This document shows positions 52,886 to 62,489 of a stretch of 64,000 bases of DNA, piece after piece. The DNA comes from Flavobacterium chilense. GTDB taxonomy: Bacteria > Bacteroidota > Bacteroidia > Flavobacteriales > Flavobacteriaceae. The stretch's first letter is position 1; each line of letters begins with the position of its first letter. The DNA is taken from NCBI RefSeq assembly GCF_001602525.1, contig NZ_LSYT01000006.1, forward strand, positions 62,001 through 126,000. Reading direction: 5' to 3'. The notes under the pieces were generated by a model, which was not told where the DNA came from, made no database searches, and was given only the letters and a program-made list of their open reading frames with translations. The position numbers and the translations under genes were made by a program.

Positions 52886-52918
52886 AAACCTGAAGGGTTT
52901 TTAAAACTCTTCAGGTTT
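52886..52918. terminator. Hairpin after nagB
   Basis: AAACCTGAAG (52886-52895) / CTTCAGGTTT (52909-52918), 13-base loop. Followed by AAAAATATA with no T-run on the + strand; a repeat-derived hairpin or weak bidirectional terminator. Confidence 0.5.
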
Positions 52919-52978
52919 AAAAATATACTATAAAAACGGACATTTCAAATTAACTACCCAAAGCAATACCACCAAATA

Positions 52979-55894
52979 ATGCCTGATTTACTTCAATTAC
53001 AACAATTATCTGATTCCTTAGAAGGAACTCTTTTTTATGACGAGCTTCATAAAAAACTGTATGCTACAGATGCTTCTGCGTATAGAATTATGCCACAAGC
53101 CGTTGCGATTCCTAAAACCGAAGACGATATTGTAAAAATCATACGTTTTGCTTCAGAAAATAATGTTTCAATAACACCCAGAACAGCAGGAACTTCTTTG
53201 GCGGGCCAGACTGTGGGTAACGGAATTATTGTAGACGTTTCGAAACATTTTACCAGGATTGTTGCTTTTGATGCACAAAAGAAAACCATTACTGTACAGC
53301 CCGGAGTAATTCGTGATGAACTGAATTTGTTTCTAAAACCACACGGACTATTTTTTAGCCCGACCACTTCAACCACAAATCGTTGTATGATTGGCGGTAT
53401 GGTAGGAAATAATTCATCAGGCACAACTTCAATCCGCTATGGTGTTACCCGGGATAAAATTGTGGAGATAAAAGCGGTTTTGAGTGACGGAAGTATCGCG
53501 GTATTTAAAGATTTAACTTCTGAAGAATTTATTCAGAAGACCAAAGGCGATTCTTTAGAAAGTAAAATTTATAAAACGATCTACGAGGAACTTTCGAACA
53601 AAGAAAATCAGGAAGAAATTAAAAGGGAATTTCCAAAACCTGAAATCCACAGGCGAAATACAGGTTATGCGATTGATGCCTTATTAAAGTCAGAACTTTT
53701 TTCGGGAACAGAAGATACAATCAATTTAGGGAAATTACTTTGCGGAAGCGAAGGAACTCTTGCCTTTACAACCGAAATTACTTTGAAAGCAGATGATTTA
53801 CCGCCAACAAATAATATTATGGTGGTGGCGCATTTTCATACTATTCAGGAAAGTTTAGAAGCGGTAGTTACAGCAATGAAACATCATTTGTACACTTGCG
53901 AAATGATGGATGATACAATTTTAGATTGTACCAAAACCAATAGGGAACAATCTAAAAACCGATTTTTTATTGTAGGAGAACCAAAAGCAGTGATTATGCT
54001 TGAAGTAGGATCGCACATCAGTATGGAAGATGCCGAATTACAAGCTGATGCTTTGATTAAAGAGCTTCAGGATAATAATTTTGGCTATGCACTGCCTAAA
54101 ATTTACGGGGCTGATATTGATAAAGTAAATGAGGTTAGAAAAGCTGGCCTGGGGCTTTTAGGAAGTATAGTAGGCGATGATAAAGCAGCTGATTCGATTG
54201 AAGATACAGCAGTTGAACTGAGCGATCTTCCAAATTATATTGCTGATTTTTCTGCCATGATGGAAAGGCATGGACAAAGTACCATTTATTATGCACATGC
54301 CGGTGCCGGAGAATTGCATTTACGTCCGAAGATAAATTTAAAAACAAAAGAAGGATTACACCAGTTTAGAAATATATCCACAGAAGTAGCTCATTTGGTG
54401 AAAAAATACAGAGGTTCATTAAGCGGTGAACATGGCGACGGAATTTTAAGAGGAGAATTTTTGCCTTTTATGATTGGGGATAAAAATTATGAACTGCTTA
54501 AACGAATAAAAAAAGCATTTGATCCCAATACTATCTTGAATGTCGGGAAAATTGTAAATGCTTCTAAAATGGATGAAAATCTTCGTTTCGAAGCAGGAAG
54601 AGTTGAGCCGGATATAAAAACCATTCAGGATTTCTCTGATAGTTTGGGAATTTTGCGTGCTGCCGAAAAGTGCAACGGTTCAGGTGATTGTCGAAAAATG
54701 CCATCAGCAGGAGGTACCTTATGTCCGAGTTATCGTGCTACCCGAAATGAAAAAGATACTACTCGTGCCAGAGCCAATGCACTGAGAGAGTATCTGACGA
54801 ATTCTGAAAAAGAAAATAAATTCGACCACGAAGAATTATATAAAGTATTTGAGTTATGTGTAAGCTGTAAAGCCTGTGCCAGCGAATGTCCAAGTAATGT
54901 AGATGTAGCGACTTTAAAAGCAGAATTTTTATACCAATATCAAAAAGCAAACGGATTTTCTGTTCGAAATAAAATATTTGCCTTTAATTCAAAATTGAAT
55001 AAGTTTGGAAGCATTGCGCCATCCATGACTAATTTTATTGCCAACTTATCTTTGGTTAAAAAAAGTATGGGAATTGCCTCTAAAAGGCAAGTACCACTTT
55101 TGGCACCTAAAACTTTTAAAAAATGGTACGAAAAAAATAAAAAATCAGCAGAAACCAATTCTTTCAAAAACGGAAAAGTATATCTTTTTTGTGATGAGTT
55201 TACCAATTATTATGATGTTTCAGTGGGCATTGATGCGTATGAACTGCTGACAGCATTAGGTTACGAAGTCATTATTACTGATCATGAAGAAAGCGGTAGA
55301 GCTTTTCTGTCGAAAGGTTTTCTCGAAGAAGCACAAATTATTGCCAATAAAAATGTCAATATTTTCAAAGATTTAATTTCAGAAGGCAGGCCTTTAATCG
55401 GAATAGAACCATCGGCAATATTGACCTTTAGAGATGAATATATCCGATTGGCAAAAGACAAAGAAAGTGCCGAAAAACTGTCGAAAAATACGTTTACTAT
55501 CGAAGAGTTTTTTAAAGCAGAAATTACAAAAGGAAAAATTCATTCCGGACAATTTTCGGATGTAGAGAAAACGATAAAGATTCACGGACATTGCCATCAA
55601 AAATCATTAAGTACTATTGAAGCTTCTTTTGCAATGCTGAATGTACCAAAAAACAGCAGTGTTACCATTTATAATTCAGGCTGCTGCGGAATGGCGGGTT
55701 CATTTGGGTATGAAAAAGAACATTACGAAATTAGTATGCAAATGGGTGAAGATACTTTGTTTCCAAAAATTCGTGCAACAGAATCGACAACAGCAATTGC
55801 TGCTGCGGGAACAAGCTGCCGTCATCAGATTTTTGACGGAACAAACAGAAAAGCAATGCATCCCGTAACGATTTTAAGAGATTGTTTGAAATAA
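52979..55894 (+). CDS. FAD-linked and Fe-S D-2-hydroxyacid dehydrogenase (candidate D-lactate dehydrogenase)
   Basis: 971 residues. N-terminal FAD-binding PCMH domain (about 25-270: AVAIPKTEDDIVKIIRFASENNVSITPRTAGTSLAGQTVG, GGMVGNNSSGTTSIRYGVTRD), FAD-oxidase C-domain (about 270-530, ending SGEHGDGILRGEF and NPNTILNVGKIV-like NTILNVGKIV), then ferredoxin clusters KCNGSGDC near 563-570 and CVSCKACASECP near 626-637, and a C-terminal heterodisulfide-reductase-like CCG segment (HGHCHQKSL, SGCCGMAGSFGYE). Same layout as E. coli YdiJ and fused GlcD-GlcF proteins, which oxidise D-2-hydroxyacids. MurQ in this locus yields D-lactate, so D-lactate to pyruvate is the attractive role; D-2-hydroxyglutarate is the alternative. 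Confidence 0.85.
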   Translation: MPDLLQLQQLSDSLEGTLFYDELHKKLYATDASAYRIMPQAVAIPKTEDDIVKIIRFASENNVSITPRTAGTSLAGQTVGNGIIVDVSKHFTRIVAFDAQKKTITVQPGVIRDELNLFLKPHGLFFSPTTSTTNRCMIGGMVGNNSSGTTSIRYGVTRDKIVEIKAVLSDGSIAVFKDLTSEEFIQKTKGDSLESKIYKTIYEELSNKENQEEIKREFPKPEIHRRNTGYAIDALLKSELFSGTEDTINLGKLLCGSEGTLAFTTEITLKADDLPPTNNIMVVAHFHTIQESLEAVVTAMKHHLYTCEMMDDTILDCTKTNREQSKNRFFIVGEPKAVIMLEVGSHISMEDAELQADALIKELQDNNFGYALPKIYGADIDKVNEVRKAGLGLLGSIVGDDKAADSIEDTAVELSDLPNYIADFSAMMERHGQSTIYYAHAGAGELHLRPKINLKTKEGLHQFRNISTEVAHLVKKYRGSLSGEHGDGILRGEFLPFMIGDKNYELLKRIKKAFDPNTILNVGKIVNASKMDENLRFEAGRVEPDIKTIQDFSDSLGILRAAEKCNGSGDCRKMPSAGGTLCPSYRATRNEKDTTRARANALREYLTNSEKENKFDHEELYKVFELCVSCKACASECPSNVDVATLKAEFLYQYQKANGFSVRNKIFAFNSKLNKFGSIAPSMTNFIANLSLVKKSMGIASKRQVPLLAPKTFKKWYEKNKKSAETNSFKNGKVYLFCDEFTNYYDVSVGIDAYELLTALGYEVIITDHEESGRAFLSKGFLEEAQIIANKNVNIFKDLISEGRPLIGIEPSAILTFRDEYIRLAKDKESAEKLSKNTFTIEEFFKAEITKGKIHSGQFSDVEKTIKIHGHCHQKSLSTIEASFAMLNVPKNSSVTIYNSGCCGMAGSFGYEKEHYEISMQMGEDTLFPKIRATESTTAIAAAGTSCRHQIFDGTNRKAMHPVTILRDCLK

Positions 55895-55927
55895 TTTTTC
55901 GAATTTTAATGAAACTTAATTTTCCTT

Positions 55928-55984
55928 TTACCATTAAGAAATTAAGCAATTTAAGTTTGATGAACTTAATCTCTTAATGGTTAA
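55928..55984. repeat. TTACCATTAAG-family palindromic repeat, copy B
   Basis: Starts TTACCATTAAGAAATTAAG and ends CTTAATCTCTTAATGGTTAA. Nearly the same arms and length as copy A at 16354-16409, 40 kb away. Confidence 0.75.
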
Positions 55985-56027
55985 AAATAAGAAACTTATT
56001 TTGACACAATTACTAAAACAAGATTTT

Positions 56028-56849
56028 ATGAAAAAAGCAATCTTTACTTTACTTCTGATATCCGTATTCTTTTCTGCAAAAGCGGCTAAAATTGATACCA
56101 TTCAGGTTTTTAGTGCTTCGATGAACAAGAATATAAAAACCTGTGTAATTGTTCCTGATACTTATAAAAAAAGCAAGAGCAGATTTCCGGTTGTGTATCT
56201 GCTTCATGGATACAGCGGGAATTATGCGACCTGGATAAAAAGTTTCAAAGAAGTTGGTAAACAGGTTGATCAATATGGTTTTATAGCCATTGGTGTTGAC
56301 GGAAATTATTCAAGCTGGTATTTTGACAGTCCAATAGATCCTGCCTTTAAATATGAAACTTACGTAATCAGCGAATTAGTTCCTTTTATAGATAAAAATT
56401 ACAAAACAATTTCAAATCGTGACAGCAGAGCCATAACAGGTTTAAGTATGGGCGGACACGGAGCTTTGTATTTATCATTTAAACATCAGGATATATTTGG
56501 CGCTGCGGGAAGTATGAGTGGCGGAGTTGATTTTCGTCCGTTTCCTGAAAAATGGGATATTAAAAAGCGATTAGGTTCTATAACAGAGTTTCCTGAAAAT
56601 TGGGATAAAAATACCGTTACCAATATGCTGGATTTAGTAAAAGACAATCACTTAAAACTGATTATAGATTGTGGTGTAGATGATTTTTTTATTGAAGTAA
56701 ATCGCGAATTGAATAAAAAGATGCTGGCATTAAAAATAAATCACGATTATATTGAACGCCCTGGACAACATAATATAGAATACTGGGAAAATTCCTTGAA
56801 ATTTCAATTACTGTTTTTTAATAATTTTTTCAAAGAGAAGATAAAATAG
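56028..56849 (+). CDS. Secreted alpha/beta-hydrolase esterase (esterase D/feruloyl esterase-like)
   Basis: 273 residues from ATG 56028, which gives a clean signal peptide (MKKAIFTLLLISVFFSAKAA). A farther ATG at 55977 lies inside the palindromic repeat and is rejected. Esterase fold: VVYLLHGYSGNYATWI (oxyanion region), nucleophile Ser140 in GLSMGGHG, Asp near 218-219 in DCGVDDFF, His248 in RPGQHNIEYW. Close in pattern to acetyl/feruloyl esterases that trim ester groups from carbohydrates. Within a peptidoglycan-sugar locus an O-acetyl esterase on MurNAc or GlcNAc would fit, but the substrate cannot be read from sequence. Followed by a strong terminator. Confidence 0.85.
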   Translation: MKKAIFTLLLISVFFSAKAAKIDTIQVFSASMNKNIKTCVIVPDTYKKSKSRFPVVYLLHGYSGNYATWIKSFKEVGKQVDQYGFIAIGVDGNYSSWYFDSPIDPAFKYETYVISELVPFIDKNYKTISNRDSRAITGLSMGGHGALYLSFKHQDIFGAAGSMSGGVDFRPFPEKWDIKKRLGSITEFPENWDKNTVTNMLDLVKDNHLKLIIDCGVDDFFIEVNRELNKKMLALKINHDYIERPGQHNIEYWENSLKFQLLFFNNFFKEKIK

Positions 56850-56908
56850 TTTATTGTGTGCGGCATTTTGTAAAAGAAACAGACTGCACATGAATTTTGT
56901 TTGGTTAT

Positions 56909-56942
56909 CCTAACAGGCTTTGAAAACCTGTTAGGTTTTTTT
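56909..56942 (+). terminator. Intrinsic terminator after the esterase gene
   Basis: CCTAACAGG (56909-56917) / CCTGTTAGG (56927-56935) followed by TTTTTTT. It separates the nagB-esterase set from the GHL10-GH20 set. Confidence 0.85.
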
Positions 56943-57045
56943 AACCACAGATGAAAAGACTGAAATGATTTTTCAACACAAATGGCACAAATTACCACGA
57001 CAGTTAAAATTTTCAATTACAACTAACTAACCAAAAATAGTACTT

Positions 57046-58527
57046 ATGAAAAGCCTAAAAGTTTTACTTCTGATATTGCTGTTTCAAACGAAACTTTTCA
57101 GTCAGGAATCACCAAAAAGAGAAATGCGTGCTGCCTGGATCTCTACAGTAGATAATATCGACTGGCCATCAAAACCAGGATTATCAGACAAGCAGATGAA
57201 AGCTGAAATGATCACCATTTTAGATAATTTACGATCTAATAATCTGAACACGGTAATTTTTCAAATCCGACCAACAGCCGATGCATATTATAAATCGACA
57301 AAAGAGCCGGCATCACACTGGATAACCGGAACTCAGGGCGTAGCTCCGGGATTTGATCCGCTTCAAATGATGATCGACGAAGCAGGAAAAAGAGGAATGA
57401 ATGTTCATGTTTGGCTGAATCCATATCGTGTACAAAAAGATACGACCAAAGAGGTATTGGCCAAAACCCATTTGTATTTTAAGAAACCGGAATTATTCCT
57501 GACATACGGAAAATCAAGATATTTTAATCCGGGTTACAAAGAGACCAGAGATTTTGTTGCGTCTGTAGTAGGCGAAATTGTCCGTAAATATGATATTCAG
57601 GCCGTTCACATGGACGATTATTTTTATCCATATAAAATCACCGGACAAGAATTTCCGGATGAAAAAGCATTTGCCAAAGAACCGCGTCAGTTTAAAGACA
57701 AAGACGATTGGAGAAGAGATAATGTCGATTTAATCATCAAACAAATACGAGATACTATTATTGCCAATAAACCGGAAGTAGAATTCGGAATCTCTCCTTT
57801 TGGTGTTTGGAGAAACATTGCCAAAGATTCAGAAGGTTCCAATACTGTTGCCGGAGCAACCAATTATGACGATTTGTATGCCAATATCTTGAAATGGCAA
57901 AAAGAAAACTGGATCGATTATGTAACACCGCAATTGTACTGGCACATAGGTTTTGACAGAGCTAATTTTGAGGTTTTGGCAAAATGGTGGGCAGCTCACA
58001 AATACGGAGCCAATGTTTATATAGGTCATGGCGATTATAAGATTTCGAATACGGCAAAAGAACCCGAATGGAGAAGTCCCGATCAAATTGTGAAACAGAT
58101 TGAAATGATTCGTACAATGTCTCAAATAGATGGTTCAATGCATTTTACAGCCTCAACTTTTCTTAAAAAAGGAGATACACTGCGAAATGCTCTTATTCAA
58201 AAACAATACAAGTATATTGCCTTAACACCCGAAGCAAACAGAATTACCAGAATAAAACCACAACCGCCAACAAATGCCTTGATTGCTAAAAAAGGAGCCA
58301 GCGCACTGTTGACATGGAAAGCAGGATTAAGCGATAAAAAATATGTAATTTATAAATTTCCAAAAGGAAAAATAACCGATTTCTCTAATGCGGTTAATAT
58401 TTATTACGTAACAACTGAGACAAAATTAGAAATTCAAAATGCTAATCTGGAAAATTATATTTATGCTATTTCTGCTTTAAGCCAGACTCAGACAGAAAGT
58501 ATTCCAATAGAATTTACAACAAAATAA
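57046..58527 (+). CDS. GHL10 family hydrolase (DUF187/YngK-like), secreted
   Basis: 493 residues, signal peptide (MKSLKVLLLILLFQTKLFSQ). TIM-barrel of the glycosyl-hydrolase-like 10 family from about 25 to 340: REMRAAWISTVDNIDWPSKPGLS, NTVIFQIRPTADAYYKSTKEPASHWITGTQG, FDPLQMMIDEAGKRGMNVHVWLNPYR, AVHMDDYFYPY, EFGISPFGVWRN, DYVTPQLYWHIGF. A C-terminal Fn3-like domain follows (about 405-493, PPTNALIAKKGASALLTWKAG). Known members include B. subtilis YngK; function of most is unproven, with glycan or cell-wall activity suspected. First gene of a string GHL10-GH20-serine hydrolase-NamZ with gaps of 13, 4 and about 135 bp. Context suggests action on peptidoglycan or GlcNAc-rich glycans. Confidence 0.85.
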   Translation: MKSLKVLLLILLFQTKLFSQESPKREMRAAWISTVDNIDWPSKPGLSDKQMKAEMITILDNLRSNNLNTVIFQIRPTADAYYKSTKEPASHWITGTQGVAPGFDPLQMMIDEAGKRGMNVHVWLNPYRVQKDTTKEVLAKTHLYFKKPELFLTYGKSRYFNPGYKETRDFVASVVGEIVRKYDIQAVHMDDYFYPYKITGQEFPDEKAFAKEPRQFKDKDDWRRDNVDLIIKQIRDTIIANKPEVEFGISPFGVWRNIAKDSEGSNTVAGATNYDDLYANILKWQKENWIDYVTPQLYWHIGFDRANFEVLAKWWAAHKYGANVYIGHGDYKISNTAKEPEWRSPDQIVKQIEMIRTMSQIDGSMHFTASTFLKKGDTLRNALIQKQYKYIALTPEANRITRIKPQPPTNALIAKKGASALLTWKAGLSDKKYVIYKFPKGKITDFSNAVNIYYVTTETKLEIQNANLENYIYAISALSQTQTESIPIEFTTK

Positions 58528-58540
58528 AAAGATAAAAGCC

Positions 58541-61045
58541 ATGAGAAAAAGTATTTTGCTAATCGCCATATTTCTAAGTTCTTTAAATGTTATACAAGCG
58601 CAGAAACTGGATATAATTCCAAAACCCGTAAAAGTCGAACAAAAAGAAGGAGCATTTATTATTCCGTTATCGGTACAAATTATTGTAGACAAAAAAGCAG
58701 AAAAAAGTGCTGATTACATAAAAGCTTCTTTTTTGAAATATACCGGAATTGATCCAGTTGTTTCTATCGGAAACAAACATAAAAAAAACACCATTGCATT
58801 TTTAGTCGATGAAAAAATGAATCTTCCCAATGATGGTTATGAGTTGAACATCACCAAAAAGGGAATTCTGGTAAAAGGGAAATCTTCGAATGGAGTTTTA
58901 AACGGTCTGCAGACTTTATTACAAATTTGTTCTGCAAAAGATGTTAAGAAAGGAACGATTCCGTTTGTTAAAATAGAAGATTATCCTCGTTTTGAATGGC
59001 GCGGTATGATGCTCGATTGTTCCAGACAGTTTTTTGACAAACAAACCGTTAAAAATTATATCGACTGGCTGGCAGCGCATAAAATGAATGTTTTTCACTG
59101 GCATTTAACCGATGATAACGGTTGGAGAGCCGAAATTAAGTCAATGCCGGATTTAACTTTAAAAGGTGCGTGGAGAGGACCAGGAGAAGTTTTACTGCCA
59201 TCTTACGGATCCGGAGACAAACGTTACGGTGGTTTTTATACGCAGGAAGATATGAAAGAAGTAGTGGCGTATGCATCGGCTCGTGGAATTTCTGTAATGC
59301 CGGAAATTGAAATTCCGGGACATTCGCGTGCAGTAACAGCTTCTTATCCAGAGGTGGGCTGTGCGATAACACAGGAACTTAAAAGTGTTCAGGGAGAAGT
59401 AAAAAACGTTTGGTGTGTGGGACGTGAAGAAAACTACCAGATTTTAGATTCGATCATTAGAGAAGTTTCGGGAATTTTCCCTTTTGAATATATTCATATA
59501 GCAGGAGACGAAGTCAATCGTGCTAACTGGGAGCATTGCCCAAAATGTCAGGCTCTGATGGCGAAAGAAGGATTTACAGATAGTTTTCAGCTTCAAAACT
59601 ATTTCTTTAGAAGAGTTCAGGCAATTGTAGATAAATACCATAAAAAAACAGATGGATGGAACGAAATCTTAAAAGGCGGAGAAATAAATCCGAATACACT
59701 GATTTCTGCATGGCAGGGAATTAGCTATGGAATTGAATCGGCAAAAAAAGGATATCAAACGATTATGATGCCGGGACAATACACTTATTTTGATATGGCG
59801 CAGACAGAAAATGAACGCGGTCATCGTTGGGCAGCTATTACAGATACCAAAAGAGCCTATTCGTTTGAGCCAATTCCGGATAATGAGTTAACGCCGGAAC
59901 AGCAAAAAAATATAAAAGGAGTTCAGGGGGCTTTGTGGAGCGAATATTTAGATCGCCCGGCAAGAATTATGGAATATCAAAGTTATCCGAGAATCAGTGC
60001 TTTATCTGAAATTGGATGGTCTAAAAAAGAAGATAAAAACTGGGATGATTTTTACGGAAGATTAACGCACAGTCATTTACAGCGCTTGGCGAATATGGGA
60101 ATTGCTTTTAGGGATTTCCCGCCAACTGCAATTTATCAAAACGGAACGATTACGGTAACTCCGCCTTATGAAGGTGCTGTTGTACGTTATGATGCACAGG
60201 GAAATGAGCCTACAAGACAATCAGCTTTATATACAAAACCAATTCAGACAAAGGATTATGAACAGTATATGTTCCGTACATTCTTTAATGAAGATATAGC
60301 AAGTCCGACGTTAAAAGTAGAAAAACTGCCTGTTGCAAACTGGAATACTTCAAAAGCGGAAGTTTTGAATATTTCAGAGAATATTTCGGAACACGTCGAT
60401 AAAATCGGTATTTGGTATTTAACTTTTAATCCAACTACAGACGGAAGTGCAAATGGTGTTGTAAGAGCAGTTTCTCTTTTTGAAAATGATAAAGTATTAC
60501 AAACTTTCCCGGAAGAAAAAACGTTGAAATCAAAACCTCGTTTGCGATTTGTAATTGAGAATTACAACGAAAAAAATACGTATCGCTTAGATTTTACGGT
60601 TGAAAATAAAGAAGCTACAGCATCTTCTGCAAAAGTAAATTTCAATTGTTCGCCTTACTTAGAGCCGCAAGTAAAAGTGACGTCTTCGATGGCTGAAAAT
60701 CCTAAATTCCCAATTTCGAATTTAGAAGATTATAATATCGAAACCTATTTGCGTACAGATGTTGCCTGTGCAAATGGTGACTGGATTTTATATACCTTTA
60801 TGAATCCGGTTGTTTCGTCTAAAATTGATGTGCTGACAGGAATTCCGCATCATCCAAGATTTATCATTAATAACGGGTATGTAGAATACTCTTATAACGG
60901 AATTGATTTTATAAAAGGAGATGCTTTTGATTATGGAAATGCATCAATTTATCCAAAACAACCAGTAAAAGCAGTAAAGATTGTCATTACAGGAACAAAC
61001 AACGAATCTCTTATGGCAGGACAGGACTTAAGAATTAATCCATAG
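58541..61045 (+). CDS. GH20 beta-N-acetylhexosaminidase with C-terminal discoidin-like domain
   Basis: 834 residues, signal peptide to about 21 (NVIQAQ). GH20b domain about 25-145, catalytic barrel about 150-500: RFEWRGMMLDCSRQFF, NVFHWHLTDDNGWRAEIKS, MPEIEIPGHSRAVTASYPE, and the catalytic pair Asp323-Glu324 in IHIAGDEVNRANWEHC; SAWQGISYG and QGALWSEYLD supply the conserved Trp residues. Residues about 540-700 are Fn3/Ig-like, and 700-834 resemble a F5/8-type carbohydrate-binding domain (SNLEDYNIETYLRTDVACANGDWILYTF, ARGINP-like LRINP end). Exo-removal of beta-linked GlcNAc or GalNAc by substrate-assisted catalysis. Cys-x-x-Cys after the active site (EHCPKCQ) is typical of Bacteroidota GH20. 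Could serve peptidoglycan, chitin or N-glycan GlcNAc. Confidence 0.94.
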   Translation: MRKSILLIAIFLSSLNVIQAQKLDIIPKPVKVEQKEGAFIIPLSVQIIVDKKAEKSADYIKASFLKYTGIDPVVSIGNKHKKNTIAFLVDEKMNLPNDGYELNITKKGILVKGKSSNGVLNGLQTLLQICSAKDVKKGTIPFVKIEDYPRFEWRGMMLDCSRQFFDKQTVKNYIDWLAAHKMNVFHWHLTDDNGWRAEIKSMPDLTLKGAWRGPGEVLLPSYGSGDKRYGGFYTQEDMKEVVAYASARGISVMPEIEIPGHSRAVTASYPEVGCAITQELKSVQGEVKNVWCVGREENYQILDSIIREVSGIFPFEYIHIAGDEVNRANWEHCPKCQALMAKEGFTDSFQLQNYFFRRVQAIVDKYHKKTDGWNEILKGGEINPNTLISAWQGISYGIESAKKGYQTIMMPGQYTYFDMAQTENERGHRWAAITDTKRAYSFEPIPDNELTPEQQKNIKGVQGALWSEYLDRPARIMEYQSYPRISALSEIGWSKKEDKNWDDFYGRLTHSHLQRLANMGIAFRDFPPTAIYQNGTITVTPPYEGAVVRYDAQGNEPTRQSALYTKPIQTKDYEQYMFRTFFNEDIASPTLKVEKLPVANWNTSKAEVLNISENISEHVDKIGIWYLTFNPTTDGSANGVVRAVSLFENDKVLQTFPEEKTLKSKPRLRFVIENYNEKNTYRLDFTVENKEATASSAKVNFNCSPYLEPQVKVTSSMAENPKFPISNLEDYNIETYLRTDVACANGDWILYTFMNPVVSSKIDVLTGIPHHPRFIINNGYVEYSYNGIDFIKGDAFDYGNASIYPKQPVKAVKIVITGTNNESLMAGQDLRINP

Positions 61046-61049
61046 AAAT

Positions 61050-62354
61050 ATGAAAAAGACAAAAGTTAGAATTATACTTGTTTTCCTGATTGTTTTTGGA
61101 ATAAATGGGTATTCCCAGAAAAAATTAAAACAGTCTTTTGATGTAAAACGCAATGAAGTTTATATCGATTCGATGATGACTCATGCGCTCGAAAAAGGAT
61201 TTTTTCCTGGAGCTCAGATTATAGTAGGAAACAAAGAGACTGTTTTGATTTCGAAAAATTATGGTTTTCACGATTACTCGAAAAAACAACCCGTAAAAGC
61301 AGATGATGTTTACGATTTGGCTTCGATGTCTAAAGTTTTGGGAGCAACTCTGGTGACAATGCGTTTGGTTGGAGAAGACAAAATAAAACTTACAGACAAA
61401 TTGGGAGATCTAGTCTCTCTGTACAAAAATACACCAATTGCCGATTTAACACTTTTTGAATTATTAACGCATACTTCAGGATTAAAAGCCAGTATTACTT
61501 TTTACCAGGATCTGCTTTCGACACCAGATGGTTCGCCTTTGTTGAGTAATCAAAAATCGGCAGAATATCCGGAATGGTTTGATAATATGTATGTAAACAA
61601 GAATATTGTTTACGATGCCAATTATCTTTCTTTTAAGCCAAAAGAAAATTGGGTTCAGATTTATAAAAATATGTGGCTAAATCCGGAATTTTATAAAACA
61701 GTTTATGCTCAAATTGCTGCAGCAAATGTCAATCAACGCGGGAAATATGTATATAGTGATCTGAACTTAATTTTGGTAAAACAAATGATTGAAGCCAAAA
61801 CAGGATTGAAATTAGATCAATTGGCAAAGCAAATTTATACGGAATTAGGAATCTCAAAAATTGGGTATAATCCCTTAAAATGGACTTCTGAACAAAATGT
61901 AATGCCAACTGAAGTTGATAAGCTTTTTAGAAAAGATACCGTTAAAGGATATGTTCACGATGAAGCAGCGGCGATTTTTGGCGGTGTTTCCGGTAATGCA
62001 GGTTTATTTGCCAATGCACAATCGATCTCCGTTATCTGCCAGATGTTGTTGAATAACGGAAAGTATCAGGGAAAACAAATTCTGAAACCAGAGGTGGTAA
62101 AAGAATTTACAAATTCACCTCTTACTAAAGAAGGAATTTACCGCGGACTTGGTTTTGATAAAAGAAAACCGGATGAGTTTTTTAAAGCAAATGATTTTGG
62201 ACATACAGGTTTTACAGGAACTTTTTTCTTTATGAATCCGGATACAAACAGATTTCTAATTATTCTAACCAATCGCGTAAACCCAACGAGAACAAACAGG
62301 TTAATGTATAAAGATGATTTTAGTGCCAAAATTTGGAGACAAATCAATAAGTAA
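61050..62354 (+). CDS. Beta-lactamase-like serine hydrolase, paralogue of the GH3-fused domain
   Basis: 434 residues, signal peptide (about 1-22, GINGYSQ). Class C beta-lactamase/PBP fold with Ser92-x-x-Lys95 (LASMSK), YSDLNLI at the Tyr motif, and a terminal FGHTGFTG. Shared segments with residues 605-997 of the GH3 fusion (37431-40424) are numerous: YDLASMSK/YDVASVSK, LLTHTSGLKA/LLTHYAGLQA, YSDLN/YSDFT, PTEVDKLFR, GYVHDEAAA/GYVHDMAAA, RGLGFDKR, FGHTGFTG. So one is a split or duplicate of the other. Function unknown; a peptidase or esterase acting on muropeptides would fit. Four bp after the GH20 stop, so co-transcribed. Confidence 0.88.
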   Translation: MKKTKVRIILVFLIVFGINGYSQKKLKQSFDVKRNEVYIDSMMTHALEKGFFPGAQIIVGNKETVLISKNYGFHDYSKKQPVKADDVYDLASMSKVLGATLVTMRLVGEDKIKLTDKLGDLVSLYKNTPIADLTLFELLTHTSGLKASITFYQDLLSTPDGSPLLSNQKSAEYPEWFDNMYVNKNIVYDANYLSFKPKENWVQIYKNMWLNPEFYKTVYAQIAAANVNQRGKYVYSDLNLILVKQMIEAKTGLKLDQLAKQIYTELGISKIGYNPLKWTSEQNVMPTEVDKLFRKDTVKGYVHDEAAAIFGGVSGNAGLFANAQSISVICQMLLNNGKYQGKQILKPEVVKEFTNSPLTKEGIYRGLGFDKRKPDEFFKANDFGHTGFTGTFFFMNPDTNRFLIILTNRVNPTRTNRLMYKDDFSAKIWRQINK

Positions 62355-62363
62355 AAGTTTTTC

Positions 62364-62467
62364 CGCCACGAATTCACGAATTATTTAAAAAATAGATTGG
62401 CTAAAATTCGTGTGATTAATGATTATTTCACTTAAAGATTGTCAAATTGATTCGTGAATTCGTGGCG
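62364..62467. repeat. Palindromic repeat with 18-bp perfect arms (CGCCACGAATTCACGAAT)
   Basis: CGCCACGAATTCACGAAT (62364-62381) and its exact complement ATTCGTGAATTCGTGGCG (62450-62467) enclose about 68 bp of AT-rich DNA that includes another ATTCGTG. The right arm is followed by an A-run, the left arm preceded by T-run, so the RNA hairpin could act as a terminator in the minus direction. Third repeat family in the window. Confidence 0.75.
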
Positions 62468-62489
62468 AAAAAAAGTAAATATTTACAAT

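Noticed and set aside
53047..53424. 125-residue minus-strand frame within the FAD/Fe-S dehydrogenase gene
   Set aside because: Antisense shadow of the conserved FAD-binding domain.
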